DNA of 6,464 bases, from the NCBI GenBank assembly GCA_013139395.1, contig WTAX01000265.1, forward strand, positions 1 through 6,464, given 5' to 3'. Under the pieces are notes generated by a model. The model worked only from the letters and a program-made list of their open reading frames with translations. It searched no databases and had not been told where the DNA came from. Origin of the DNA: Gammaproteobacteria bacterium. Its GTDB lineage: Bacteria; Pseudomonadota; Gammaproteobacteria; GRL18. Shown one piece after another: positions 1 through 6,269 of the stretch (position 1 is its first letter; every line of letters begins with the position of its first letter). The translations under genes were made by a program, and so were the position numbers.

Positions 1-1191
1 CCGATATTGAATGAAGTTCGTCAGTCTATTGGTCAGGTGATTGATACTGAGCAAGCACGTGCAGCCGAGCAGGTTAAGCATCTTCTGGACGGTATTGAAC
101 AATTTTCTCAAACCAGTCTTATTATCGCCATTATTAGTACCATTGTTGCTGTTTTTATTATTATTTCTCTTAATATACTGGTGATTAACCGCCTGACATC
201 AACCCAGATTGCTATGCATGAAATTTCATCGGGCGGCGGCCTGGGGCATAATCTGACTGAAAGTGGAAATGATGAATTATCAGCATTAGCTGTCGATTTT
301 AATGTGTTTGTGGGCAAAATTAAACGTGTTGTTGATTTGGTGATACTATCTTCAAATAACCTCGCTGGTGAAGCCTCAACAATGAGTGAGATAACTGAAT
401 GTGCTCTGGAGTTATCGAGTAGTCAGGAGCGTCGGGCTTCAGAGACACTGGAAGTTAATACAAAAATGTCAGAACAAATGGTGACTATTGTGCAAAATGC
501 CGGGGCGGCAGCACAATCGGTTGAAGAGGCTAAACTGTCTGCTGAAAATGGTCGAAGTATTGTCTTACAGGCGATTGAATCAGTACAGGCGATTGCCGAA
601 GAAGTGGGTAATTCTTCAACGCTGGTTAAAGAATTAGCCAATGATGCAAATAGTATTAGTACCGTGGTTGAGGTGATTCAATCTATTTCTGAACAAACTA
701 ATTTATTGGCTCTTAATGCCGCTATTGAGGCTGCCAGAGCAGGTGAAGCGGGTAGGGGGTTTGCTGTAGTGGCTGATGAGGTCAGAAGCTTATCACACAA
801 AATTCAACAAGAAACGGTGACCATTAAAGAGAAGATTGAGCAATTACAAAAGGCATCGAATAGTGTGGTGAATAATATGGATGCCATGCATGCAGGGACT
901 GATAAAACCGTAAAGTTATCAACCAAGGCAGGTGAGGCATTTGATAATATTGTCAGTGATATTTCAAGCGTCACAGCAATGAATTTAGAAAATGCTGAAG
1001 CGACAGAGCAGCAGCAAAAAGACAATGAAAAAGTCAGTCTGGCACTGGAAAATCTCAGTATTATGTCTCAAACAATGGCTAATTCTACGCAGGATGCTTA
1101 TAATTCCGGCATTGAATTTAAAACAATGTCTGAACAGCTTAAAGATATTGTGGAACAATTTATAAACAAAGCAGATAAAGTGGATATCTAA
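1..1191 (+). CDS. Methyl-accepting chemotaxis protein, 3' part (5' end outside window)
   Basis: This is an inner-membrane chemoreceptor whose cytoplasmic hairpin controls the CheA/CheW kinase complex. The frame is open to the first base of the window. The TTG at 7 is only the first possible start in view, so the N-terminal sensor domain and first membrane helix lie upstream. Numbering from that TTG, a membrane helix spans about residues 37-60 and a HAMP-like linker about 61-112 ([13 protein letters not shown]). A long coiled-coil signalling domain follows. Its highly conserved tip, at about 229-262, reads [19 protein letters not shown] and then [13 protein letters not shown]. The protein ends in KADKVDI, with no NWETF-type pentapeptide for CheR/CheB tethering. 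The ligand cannot be judged without the sensor domain. The family call is very secure. The CLC gene follows 65 bases downstream with no obvious terminator between them. Confidence 0.96.
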   Translation, partial: PILNEVRQSIGQVIDTEQARAAEQVKHLLDGIEQFSQTSLIIAIISTIVAVFIIISLNILVINRLTSTQIAMHEISSGGGLGHNLTESGNDELSALAVDFNVFVGKIKRVVDLVILSSNNLAGEASTMSEITECALELSSSQERRASETLEVNTKMSEQMVTIVQNAGAAAQSVEEAKLSAENGRSIVLQAIESVQAIAEEVGNSSTLVKELANDANSISTVVEVIQSISEQTNLLALNAAIEAARAGEAGRGFAVVADEVRSLSHKIQQETVTIKEKIEQLQKASNSVVNNMDAMHAGTDKTVKLSTKAGEAFDNIVSDISSVTAMNLENAEATEQQQKDNEKVSLALENLSIMSQTMANSTQDAYNSGIEFKTMSEQLKDIVEQFINKADKVDI

Positions 1192-1256
1192 CAAACTATA
1201 GAGATTAGCAGTCATAATGAACATTGAAAAAAATATACAGACTCATGCTCTGAATT

Positions 1257-3062
1257 ATGGCATTAAATAAAAATAATAACCCTGTTTTATGGGTGTCACA
1301 AAAACTATCCCTGCATTTAGATAAGCATCGAATTCATCTATCCCGCCCTGATGCCCTGATACAACTGACTTTTTTAGGCCTGCTCACCGGGATCCTCGCC
1401 GGTGGCGTCATTGTTCTGTTTAGAATGCTGGTGGAAGAAAGCCAGGGGGTATTATTACCCGGCAATAGTGAAAATTATGAAGCCTTATCAATCGAAGCTC
1501 GATTTTTATTTCCGGTAATAGGCAGTCTTATTATTGCTGTGGTATTTCATTTTTTTTCTAAAGGTATTCATGTACTGGGTGTTGCCAGAGTCATAGAACG
1601 CATGGCATTTCATCAAGGTTATTTGACCTTACGAGGATTTTTATTACAATTTTTTGGTGCTGCTGTTGCTATTATTTCAGGACATTCAGTGGGTAGAGAA
1701 GGGCCCAATGTTTTCCTGGGTGCGGCTTCGGGTAGTTTGTTAGGACAATTCCTTACACTACCCAATAATAGTATCCGTACTCTGGTGGGCTGTGGTACTG
1801 CTGCGGGTATTGCTGCCTCATTTGATACGCCATTAGCCGGTGTTATCTTTTCTTTAGAAGTGGTTATGATGGAGTATACTCTAGCTGCTTTTTTACCTAT
1901 TACCATTGCGGCCGGCAGTGCAACAATGGTCTCCATTTTTGTTTTTGGCAATGAGCCTGCTTTTGTTGTTCCTCATATTCAGCAGGGAGCGCTAACTCAA
2001 TTACCGCTGGTGATCCTGCTGGGACTGCTTGCTGGTACTTTGTCTGCTTTTTTTATTCATTTATTACAATCAGTTGCCCATCATTCCAGAACGTTGGGCT
2101 TTACCACAAAGATCATGCTGTCCGGCGTTATTGTCGGCTTAATTGCTTCTATGATGCCCGCTGTTATGGGCATTGGTTATGATACTGTGAGTCAAATGCT
2201 GGCGGGTGAGATTGCACTTAATATTTTATTATTGCTGCTTTTATTAAAACTTCTGGCCACAGTGGCGAGTATTGGTCTTGGTATCCCCGGTGGCTCGATA
2301 GGTCCGGTCTTATTTCTAGGTGCTTGTCTGGGCGGTAGTTTTGGACTCATCGTGCGTTTAATATTTCCTGAATTACAAGCAGATGCGGGGTTTTATAGCT
2401 TACTGGGGATGGGCGCTGTGATGGGTGCGAGTCTGCAGGCCCCTTTGGCTGCACTCACCGCAATGATGGAGCTCACTCATAGCCCGCAAATTATTATGCC
2501 TGGTATGATTGCTATTGTGATTGCTAATTTGACTGCCAGCGAAGTATTCCGTAAAAAATCACTTTTTCTCTCAGTGCTCGAAGCCAGTGACGTCAATGTT
2601 TATACTAATCCAATTACCCAAACCCTGCGCAGAATAGGGGTGGCGAGTGTAATGAATAAAGCTGTTATTCAAGTTGCAGCCTCTATTGAACTGGAGCGTG
2701 TTGAAAGTCTATTTAAAGATAATCCAAAATGGTTGCTGATCGAAGATAAAAATCATCAACATTTGCAGTCAAATACGCAATTAATGCCAGCCATTGAGCT
2801 GGTTAAATACCTGGAATCAAGCAAACAAGAGTCAGTAGAAGAAGAGTCTATAAAAAAAGAGTTAGACTTACTGGAAATACCAGCAAAACGGATGGATATT
2901 GCTTCAATACACTTGCAGGCTACACTAGAAGAAGCGCTTAATAAATTAGATAAACATAATATTGATGCATTGTATGTTGAACGGATGAGTGCACCGGGGA
3001 TAATGCGTTTATATGGTGTAATAACCCGTGCCCAAATTGAATCAGCATATCAGCTTAAATGA
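1257..3062 (+). CDS. CLC-family chloride channel/transporter with C-terminal CBS domains
   Basis: This 601-residue inner-membrane protein moves chloride or a related anion. The hydrophobic CLC core spans about residues 32-435. The gating glutamate is present: E148 in GHSVGREGP (142-150). Further CLC marks are FDTPLAGVIFSLE (189-201) and GIPGGSIGP (342-350). The cytoplasmic tail (about 455-601) looks like a degenerate CBS pair; the second copy, about 545-600, is the clearer (ALYVERM...LYGVITRAQI). Compared with E. coli ClcA from memory, the proton-relay E203 position is V202, the pore Ser107 position is Leu107, and Tyr445 aligns with F437. It may therefore conduct as a channel rather than as a 2Cl-/H+ exchanger. 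ATG 1257 is the first start after an in-frame stop at 1251, but it has no good ribosome site. I do not assign clcA or clcB. Confidence 0.95.
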   Translation: MALNKNNNPVLWVSQKLSLHLDKHRIHLSRPDALIQLTFLGLLTGILAGGVIVLFRMLVEESQGVLLPGNSENYEALSIEARFLFPVIGSLIIAVVFHFFSKGIHVLGVARVIERMAFHQGYLTLRGFLLQFFGAAVAIISGHSVGREGPNVFLGAASGSLLGQFLTLPNNSIRTLVGCGTAAGIAASFDTPLAGVIFSLEVVMMEYTLAAFLPITIAAGSATMVSIFVFGNEPAFVVPHIQQGALTQLPLVILLGLLAGTLSAFFIHLLQSVAHHSRTLGFTTKIMLSGVIVGLIASMMPAVMGIGYDTVSQMLAGEIALNILLLLLLLKLLATVASIGLGIPGGSIGPVLFLGACLGGSFGLIVRLIFPELQADAGFYSLLGMGAVMGASLQAPLAALTAMMELTHSPQIIMPGMIAIVIANLTASEVFRKKSLFLSVLEASDVNVYTNPITQTLRRIGVASVMNKAVIQVAASIELERVESLFKDNPKWLLIEDKNHQHLQSNTQLMPAIELVKYLESSKQESVEEESIKKELDLLEIPAKRMDIASIHLQATLEEALNKLDKHNIDALYVERMSAPGIMRLYGVITRAQIESAYQLK

Positions 3063-3082
3063 CCAGCTTAGATGATAAGTTA

Positions 3083-3132
3083 AACAATCCCTTCATCCTG
3101 TTTTTGAAAAGGGAGGAAGGGAAGAGATTGTT
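3083..3132. terminator. Bulged stem-loop between convergent genes, possible bidirectional terminator
   Basis: AACAATC (3083-3089) pairs perfectly with GATTGTT (3126-3132). Inside it CCTTC (3090-3094) pairs with GAAGG (3116-3120), leaving GAAGA (3121-3125) as a bulge; a short CC/GG pair could extend the stem. It lies between the 3' ends of the CLC gene and the prolyl isomerase gene, where a shared terminator is expected. Neither side has a good uridine run, so intrinsic termination is uncertain. Confidence 0.35.
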
Positions 3133-3161
3133 CTATTGACTAATCATTTTGGAAAACATGG

Positions 3162-3878
3162 CTATTTACCATTAATTTCTAATAATTCGATATCAAAAAT
3201 TAACGTTGAATTTGGCTTGATTTTGCCGCCCACAGCACGTTTACCATAGGCTAGATTAGCAGGAATAAACAGTTGCCATTTATCACCGACATGCATTAAC
3301 TGCAGAGCTTCAACCCAGCCTGGAATTACGCCATTAACTGGAAAGGTAGTTGGTTTATTGCGTGAGTATGAACTATCAAATTCAGTGCCGTCAATCAGTG
3401 TTCCACGATAATGAGTGGTTACTTTGTCTGTAGCCTTAGGACTAGGGCCTTTACCTGATTTAATAATTTTATATTGTAAGCCGCTAGCTAAGGTCACTAC
3501 ACCTTCTTTTTTCTTGTTTTGTGCAAGAAACGCATCACCCAGTTCTTTATTTTTGCCTAGTTGTGCTTTTTGTTCTGCTTGCTGCTGTTTGATTAAATTA
3601 GCCTTAAATTCATTAAAAGCCTGTTTCATCTCATCTTGTGATAGTGATAAATTACCGCTGAAACTGTCTTTAACACCCTGTATCAGACTATCACTATCCA
3701 ATGTAATACCTTGAACTTTAAGTGATTGAACAAAATTAACACCAATGGCATAAGCTGCTTTTTGTTCGAGTGTTTGTGGTTGTGCCATAAGGATTGCAGG
3801 TGCGGCAAAAAGGCAGCTTAATGTTGCACCTATTAGCGTGCGCTTTATTGAAGACTTATTGATCATTGTTGTTTTCAT
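3162..3878 (-). CDS. FKBP-type peptidyl-prolyl cis-trans isomerase, Mip/FkpA-like, periplasmic
   Basis: This enzyme catalyses cis-trans isomerisation of proline peptide bonds and aids folding of exported proteins. With the ATG at 3878 the product is 238 residues. It has a signal peptide (basic MKTTMINKSSIKR, hydrophobic stretch, likely cut after AILMA), then a helical Mip-type dimerisation domain (about 35-125) with a Gln/Lys-rich connecting helix, then the FKBP domain (about 145-238). The usual FKBP pocket residues are all present: Y157 (HYRG), F167-D168 (EFDSS), V184-I185 and W188 (GVIPGW), Y211 (LAYG) and F228 (IFDIEL). An in-frame ATG at 3905 would add nine residues ahead of the signal peptide. 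I prefer 3878 because it gives a normal signal peptide and has AGGA just upstream, although the spacing is very short. A TTGACT (- strand, 3942-3947) could be a -35 box for its own promoter. It lies 82 bases downstream of msrAB on the same strand. Confidence 0.94.
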   Translation of the reverse strand: MKTTMINKSSIKRTLIGATLSCLFAAPAILMAQPQTLEQKAAYAIGVNFVQSLKVQGITLDSDSLIQGVKDSFSGNLSLSQDEMKQAFNEFKANLIKQQQAEQKAQLGKNKELGDAFLAQNKKKEGVVTLASGLQYKIIKSGKGPSPKATDKVTTHYRGTLIDGTEFDSSYSRNKPTTFPVNGVIPGWVEALQLMHVGDKWQLFIPANLAYGKRAVGGKIKPNSTLIFDIELLEINGK

Positions 3879-3960
3879 ATCCTGTGTTATCGGGTTTAAA
3901 ATCATAGTTTAGCATTTTTGAAATTAATAAAAGTAGATATTAGTCAAAATTATGTACAAC

Positions 3961-5133
3961 TTAGTTCTCAAACAAATTAACATATTGCTCATAACCCTGT
4001 TCAACTAATTCGGCTTTAGGGATAAATTTTAGTGAAGCAGAATTGATGCAATATCTTAAACCCGTTGGTTTGGGCCCATCAGGGAATACATGTCCTAAGT
4101 GAGAATCAGCCTGCTTACTGCGTACCTCAGTACGACTATAAAATAGATGCTTATCTACCTTCTCAGTCAGAGATGAGGATGTAATCGGCTGAGTAAAGCT
4201 AGGCCAGCCTGTTTTAGAATCATATTTGTCTGTTGAACTAAATAAAGGCTCACCGGAAACAATGTCTACATATATGCCCGGTGTTTTATTATCCCAATAT
4301 TCATTCTGGAAAGGACGTTCGGTGCCTTCTTTTTGAGTGACATCATACTGCAGCTCAGTCAATGTCTTTTTAAGTTCTTCATCACTCGCTTTCATATAAG
4401 TTCCTGTTTTTGATGTGCTGATTTTAGTATTATCTTTTTTATTTGTTTGTTTTTCCTGAGAAGGATAATTTTTATGTAAACCATCACCCCATATACTTTC
4501 TGCATATTGATCTCTGCCCGAACGAAAACGATAAAAATTGTAGCGTATAGGATTCTTTTTGTAATAATCCTGATGGTATTCCTCGGCCCTGGAAAAAATA
4601 TCAAAGGCGATGAGTTCTGTGGCAATGGGTTTGTCATAGAGACCGGATTGATTTAAACGTTCGATAGACTGTTGTGCCAGCAATTTTTCCTCTTCACTAG
4701 TATAAAAAATAGCCGAACGGTATTGCTCACCTCTGTCATAAAATGAACCACCGGCATCGGTTGGATTAATTGAATACCATAATTCAAATAAGAGATCATC
4801 ATAGCTGATTTTTTGTGGATCATAGATAATTTCTACTGCTTCGATATGTCCTGTAGTACCTGCTGATACCTGACGGTATGTTGGGTTTTTAACATGTCCG
4901 CCAGTATAACCGGAGATGACTTCAATAATACCATCGAGTTGTTCAAAATTATATTCAATACACCAGAAACAACCACCGGCAAAGTAGGCTTTTTTATAAT
5001 CTTCGGAATGCAGGGTTGTTGATTTATTATGAGTTGAATGATCTGAATTTCCTGCAGATACCGTTAGGGTTAATATTATTAAGGTAGTAATGAGTAATAC
5101 CAGTACAATAAAAGAGGAATTTAGTTGTTTCAT
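3961..5133 (-). CDS. msrAB: Exported bifunctional methionine sulfoxide reductase MsrA-MsrB fusion
   Basis: This protein reduces both stereoisomers of oxidised methionine: MsrA acts on the S form and MsrB on the R form. From ATG 5133 the product is 390 residues. A hydrophobic signal or anchor spans about residues 8-27 and probably cuts after VSA. The MsrA domain (about 48-220) has GGCFWC (catalytic C55, second cysteine C58) and [14 protein letters not shown] polar Lys/Thr-rich linker follows. The MsrB domain (about 250-390) has [14 protein letters not shown] and catalytic C362 in RYCINSAS. The domain order resembles Neisseria PilB without its thioredoxin domain. MsrB lacks the two CxxC zinc pairs (D290/S293 and S339/A342) and has T308 where the usual resolving cysteine sits. 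Only three cysteines exist in the protein. An in-frame ATG at 5214 is possible, but it precedes the signal sequence by 27 residues; GGAAA lies upstream of 5133. Confidence 0.95.
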   Translation of the reverse strand: MKQLNSSFIVLVLLITTLIILTLTVSAGNSDHSTHNKSTTLHSEDYKKAYFAGGCFWCIEYNFEQLDGIIEVISGYTGGHVKNPTYRQVSAGTTGHIEAVEIIYDPQKISYDDLLFELWYSINPTDAGGSFYDRGEQYRSAIFYTSEEEKLLAQQSIERLNQSGLYDKPIATELIAFDIFSRAEEYHQDYYKKNPIRYNFYRFRSGRDQYAESIWGDGLHKNYPSQEKQTNKKDNTKISTSKTGTYMKASDEELKKTLTELQYDVTQKEGTERPFQNEYWDNKTPGIYVDIVSGEPLFSSTDKYDSKTGWPSFTQPITSSSLTEKVDKHLFYSRTEVRSKQADSHLGHVFPDGPKPTGLRYCINSASLKFIPKAELVEQGYEQYVNLFEN

Positions 5134-5186
5134 TATGTTTCCAGTTATGTTTTTATTTTTTTTATAGTCATCAGCGATGATAAGTG

Positions 5187-5214
5187 AATATTCTTGATAA
5201 TTAAAATCGTGCAA
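5187..5214 (-). promoter_or_regulatory. Possible sigma70-like promoter for msrAB
   Basis: On the - strand, TTGCAC (5209-5214) is followed after 16 bases by AATATT (5187-5192), about 55 bases before the chosen msrAB start. The -10 match is modest and the region is AT-rich, so chance matches are likely. A small dyad, TCATC/GATGA (5168-5180), lies in the leader between this site and the gene. Confidence 0.25.
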
Positions 5215-5224
5215 GTGATATAAT
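5194..5224 (+). promoter_or_regulatory. Possible extended -10 promoter pointing right into the gene-poor region
   Basis: TGATATAAT (5216-5224) contains a perfect TATAAT with a TGn extension. TTGATA (5194-5199) lies 19 bases upstream of the hexamer. No long + strand gene follows, so it could be unused, drive a small RNA, or drive mini-ORFs. The -10 box is overlapped by the inverted repeat at 5220-5257. Confidence 0.25.
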
Positions 5225-5257
5225 GATATTTATTTAAAAGTGAATAAATATCATTAT
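5220..5257. repeat. Perfect 15-bp inverted repeat upstream of msrAB
   Basis: The arm at 5220-5234 (ATAATGATATTTATT) is the exact reverse complement of 5243-5257, with an 8-base gap. It lies just upstream of the possible msrAB -35 box and over the -10 of a possible rightward promoter, which suits an operator. It lacks a GC-rich stem and a T-run, so it is a poor intrinsic terminator. Confidence 0.6.
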
Positions 5258-5478
5258 CTTAAACTAAATTATGAATTACTGACTTCAGATAAATAAGTAG
5301 TGATTTTAATCAGTATTGATGATGATTTGACTAATAATGATGATAAAGGTTCATTAGCCAATTAAAAATAACAAAACTGTATGTCATTTTCTGTGGATGC
5401 GAGAAAAATAGTTAATCAGCCTGAGAAAACTGCGACCCTGTTAAGATTGATGTTTTAGAGAAAATTGTAATCGGCTGT
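5258..5478. other. Gene-poor AT-rich stretch
   Basis: I find no convincing gene here. The longest + strand reading that starts with ATG nearby is 25 codons (5381-5458), without a ribosome site. The stretch has stops in all frames and scattered TGATGA-like runs. Together with the flanking elements it is part of an approximately 800-base interval (5134-5937) that holds only short ORFs and repeats. Confidence 0.5.
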
Positions 5479-5530
5479 ACTTGAAACCATAACTTGAAAC
5501 TATTGCTTGAAACCGTTGCTTGAAACCATA
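5479..5530. repeat. Four tandem copies of a 13-bp unit
   Basis: Units start at 5479, 5492, 5505 and 5518, each 13 bp, with consensus RCTTGAAACYRTW. The core CTTGAAAC is identical in all four. The copies abut without spacers and are followed at once by six G residues. The 13-bp period is slightly longer than a DNA turn. An iteron-like protein-binding array or a slippage-born tandem repeat are both possible. Confidence 0.75.
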
Positions 5531-5534
5531 GGGG

Positions 5535-5557
5535 GGTAAACTATGGCTATATTTACC
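5535..5557. repeat. Hairpin just after the tandem repeats
   Basis: GGTAAA (5535-5540) pairs with TTTACC (5552-5557). After a one-base bulge (C5541), TAT (5542-5544) pairs with ATA (5549-5551) around a GGCT loop. The left arm overlaps the G-run and the hairpin contains the ATG of a 16-codon ORF, so it could mask that start in RNA. No T-run follows on either strand. Confidence 0.4.
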
Positions 5558-5593
5558 TCTGTCTATTCATCAATCACATTAGTTTTTAACTAA
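5543..5593 (+). CDS. Possible 16-residue mini-ORF with strong ribosome-site match
   Basis: The reading is MAIFTSVYSSITLVFN then TAA. It is preceded by AGGGGGG with six bases to the ATG, an unusually good ribosome-binding match for this AT-rich stretch. The start lies inside a hairpin. The 3' end overlaps the end of the 47-codon ORF on the other strand by 15 bases (5579-5593). The peptide is mildly hydrophobic and I recognise nothing in it. It could be a leader peptide or chance. Confidence 0.2.
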   Translation: MAIFTSVYSSITLVFN

Positions 5594-5722
5594 AAAATGT
5601 TGGGGTTGTTCGCTAATTTCTAAGGGTGTTTTATTATTTTCTATGAATGTAATAGTTGATATAATAAAGCCTATGAGTACAAAGGCAGTGAGTAATAGGA
5701 TGGGATCTCTTGTAAAATTCAT
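5579..5722 (-). CDS. Small single-pass membrane protein, 47 residues, unknown function
   Basis: I do not recognise this protein. The ATG at 5722 is preceded by AGAGG with an 8-base spacer, a good ribosome site. The product starts MNFTRDP, continues with a hydrophobic segment of about 20 residues (about 8-27, ILLLTAFVLIGFIISTITFI), then a polar tail rich in Asn, Glu and Gln that ends in FLVKN. That plan fits a single-pass inner-membrane protein; topology cannot be decided. It is transcribed away from the exported paralog pair that starts at 5938, with about 215 bases of shared upstream region. It is short enough to be missed by standard gene callers. Readings in other frames over this interval lack ribosome sites and look like noise. 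Confidence 0.5.
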   Translation of the reverse strand: MNFTRDPILLLTAFVLIGFIISTITFIENNKTPLEISEQPQHFLVKN

Positions 5723-5766
5723 AGTTTTTACCTCTACACAATTTCTTTTTATTTATAAATACCCTA

Positions 5767-5786
5767 AACAGTAAATTAGTACTGTT
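5767..5786. repeat. Short inverted repeat in the divergent intergenic region
   Basis: AACAGTA (5767-5773) and TACTGTT (5780-5786) are exact reverse complements around AATTAG. The element lies 44 bases upstream of the 47-codon ORF and about 150 bases upstream of the gene at 5938, so it could be an operator for either. No specific regulator is recognised. Confidence 0.35.
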
Positions 5787-5842
5787 AATTTGTTCACGTT
5801 TGATGGCAATAAACTCCCTAACTTTTAAAATTGTGAGCTGGT

Positions 5843-5870
5843 TTGCGTTTTGCGTGTATTTACTTATATT
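5843..5870 (+). promoter_or_regulatory. Possible sigma70-like promoter for the exported paralog pair
   Basis: TTGCGT (5843-5848) is followed after 16 bases by TATATT (5865-5870), leaving an untranslated leader of roughly 60 bases before the ATG at 5938. The match is fair, but the AT-rich background makes it tentative. Confidence 0.3.
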
Positions 5871-5937
5871 AAACATTTGCGATAAATAGCATAATAAATG
5901 CACTTGATAGTTTATTGAGTGTTAGAGGAATTTCACT

Positions 5938-6246
5938 ATGAAAACGAGAATGACAAAAAAAATAAAATCAGGAATTTCTCTTTTTTTAACGTTAATCTTT
6001 ATCTTAATGTCTTGTTCAAGTCAGGCAAACGAGCTGGAAGAACAAGCTGACTATTGTTATAAACCATCTAAGCCTTTATTTTTCTCGACGGCACAAACAA
6101 AGAACCGCTATGCTGAGGATATGCAGGAATATCAACGTTGTAAGAAAAGCTTTATTGAAATGCAAGACCGTAGTGCTAAAATGAAAAAAGAATCAGACAT
6201 GAATAGCCAGCTTATCCTGGATACTTTTATGGATAAAAGTCACTAA
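5938..6246 (+). CDS. Small exported protein or lipoprotein with CYxPSxPL...EYQxC motif, first of two tandem paralogs
   Basis: I do not recognise a named family. The 102-residue product has a basic start (MKTRMTKKIK) and a hydrophobic segment (13-24). That is followed by LMSC (23-26), which may be a lipobox with C26 lipidated, or by an ordinary cleavage after SQA (28-30). The mature part has CYKPSKPLFF from C40 and ends the conserved block with EYQRC at C68. The equal spacing in its neighbour suggests a C40-C68 disulfide in the periplasm. A Lys/Met/Asp-rich, probably helical tail follows (about 70-102). The start is well supported by AGAGGAA seven bases upstream. The next gene begins 23 bases after the stop and encodes a clear paralog, so the two are very likely co-transcribed. 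Confidence 0.85.
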   Translation: MKTRMTKKIKSGISLFLTLIFILMSCSSQANELEEQADYCYKPSKPLFFSTAQTKNRYAEDMQEYQRCKKSFIEMQDRSAKMKKESDMNSQLILDTFMDKSH

Positions 6247-6269
6247 AAAAATAAATGTAAGGTTGATTT

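Noticed and set aside
1619..1951. 110-codon - strand open frame inside the CLC gene
   Set aside because: The opposite strand encodes the conserved CLC core including GREGP; this is a shadow frame.
3415..3714. 99-codon + strand open frame inside the prolyl isomerase gene
   Set aside because: It is antisense to a clear FKBP coding sequence, and its Leu/Cys/Ser-rich product is typical of a shadow frame.
4392..4637. 81-codon - strand frame inside msrAB
   Set aside because: It is offset from the MsrA-MsrB frame, which carries conserved catalytic motifs on both sides with no frameshift; this is a shadow.
5134..5214. 27-residue N-terminal extension of MsrAB from the ATG at 5214
   Set aside because: It would put a polar segment before a good signal peptide, and its ribosome site would fall inside the palindrome at 5220-5257; the ATG at 5133 fits better.
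5479..5530. CRISPR array
   Set aside because: The 13-bp units abut with no spacers and no cas genes are present.
5643..5772. 43-codon + strand frame starting at ATG 5643
   Set aside because: No ribosome site, and it is antisense to the better-supported small membrane protein ORF; probably chance.
5830..5850. CRP-like site beginning TGTGA
   Set aside because: Only one half-site is present; there is no TCACA partner at the right spacing.
5634..5903. 89-codon open frame on the - strand
   Set aside because: It starts with GTG without a ribosome site, its product has no signal, helix pattern or recognisable motif, and it overlaps the better-supported 47-codon ORF in another frame.
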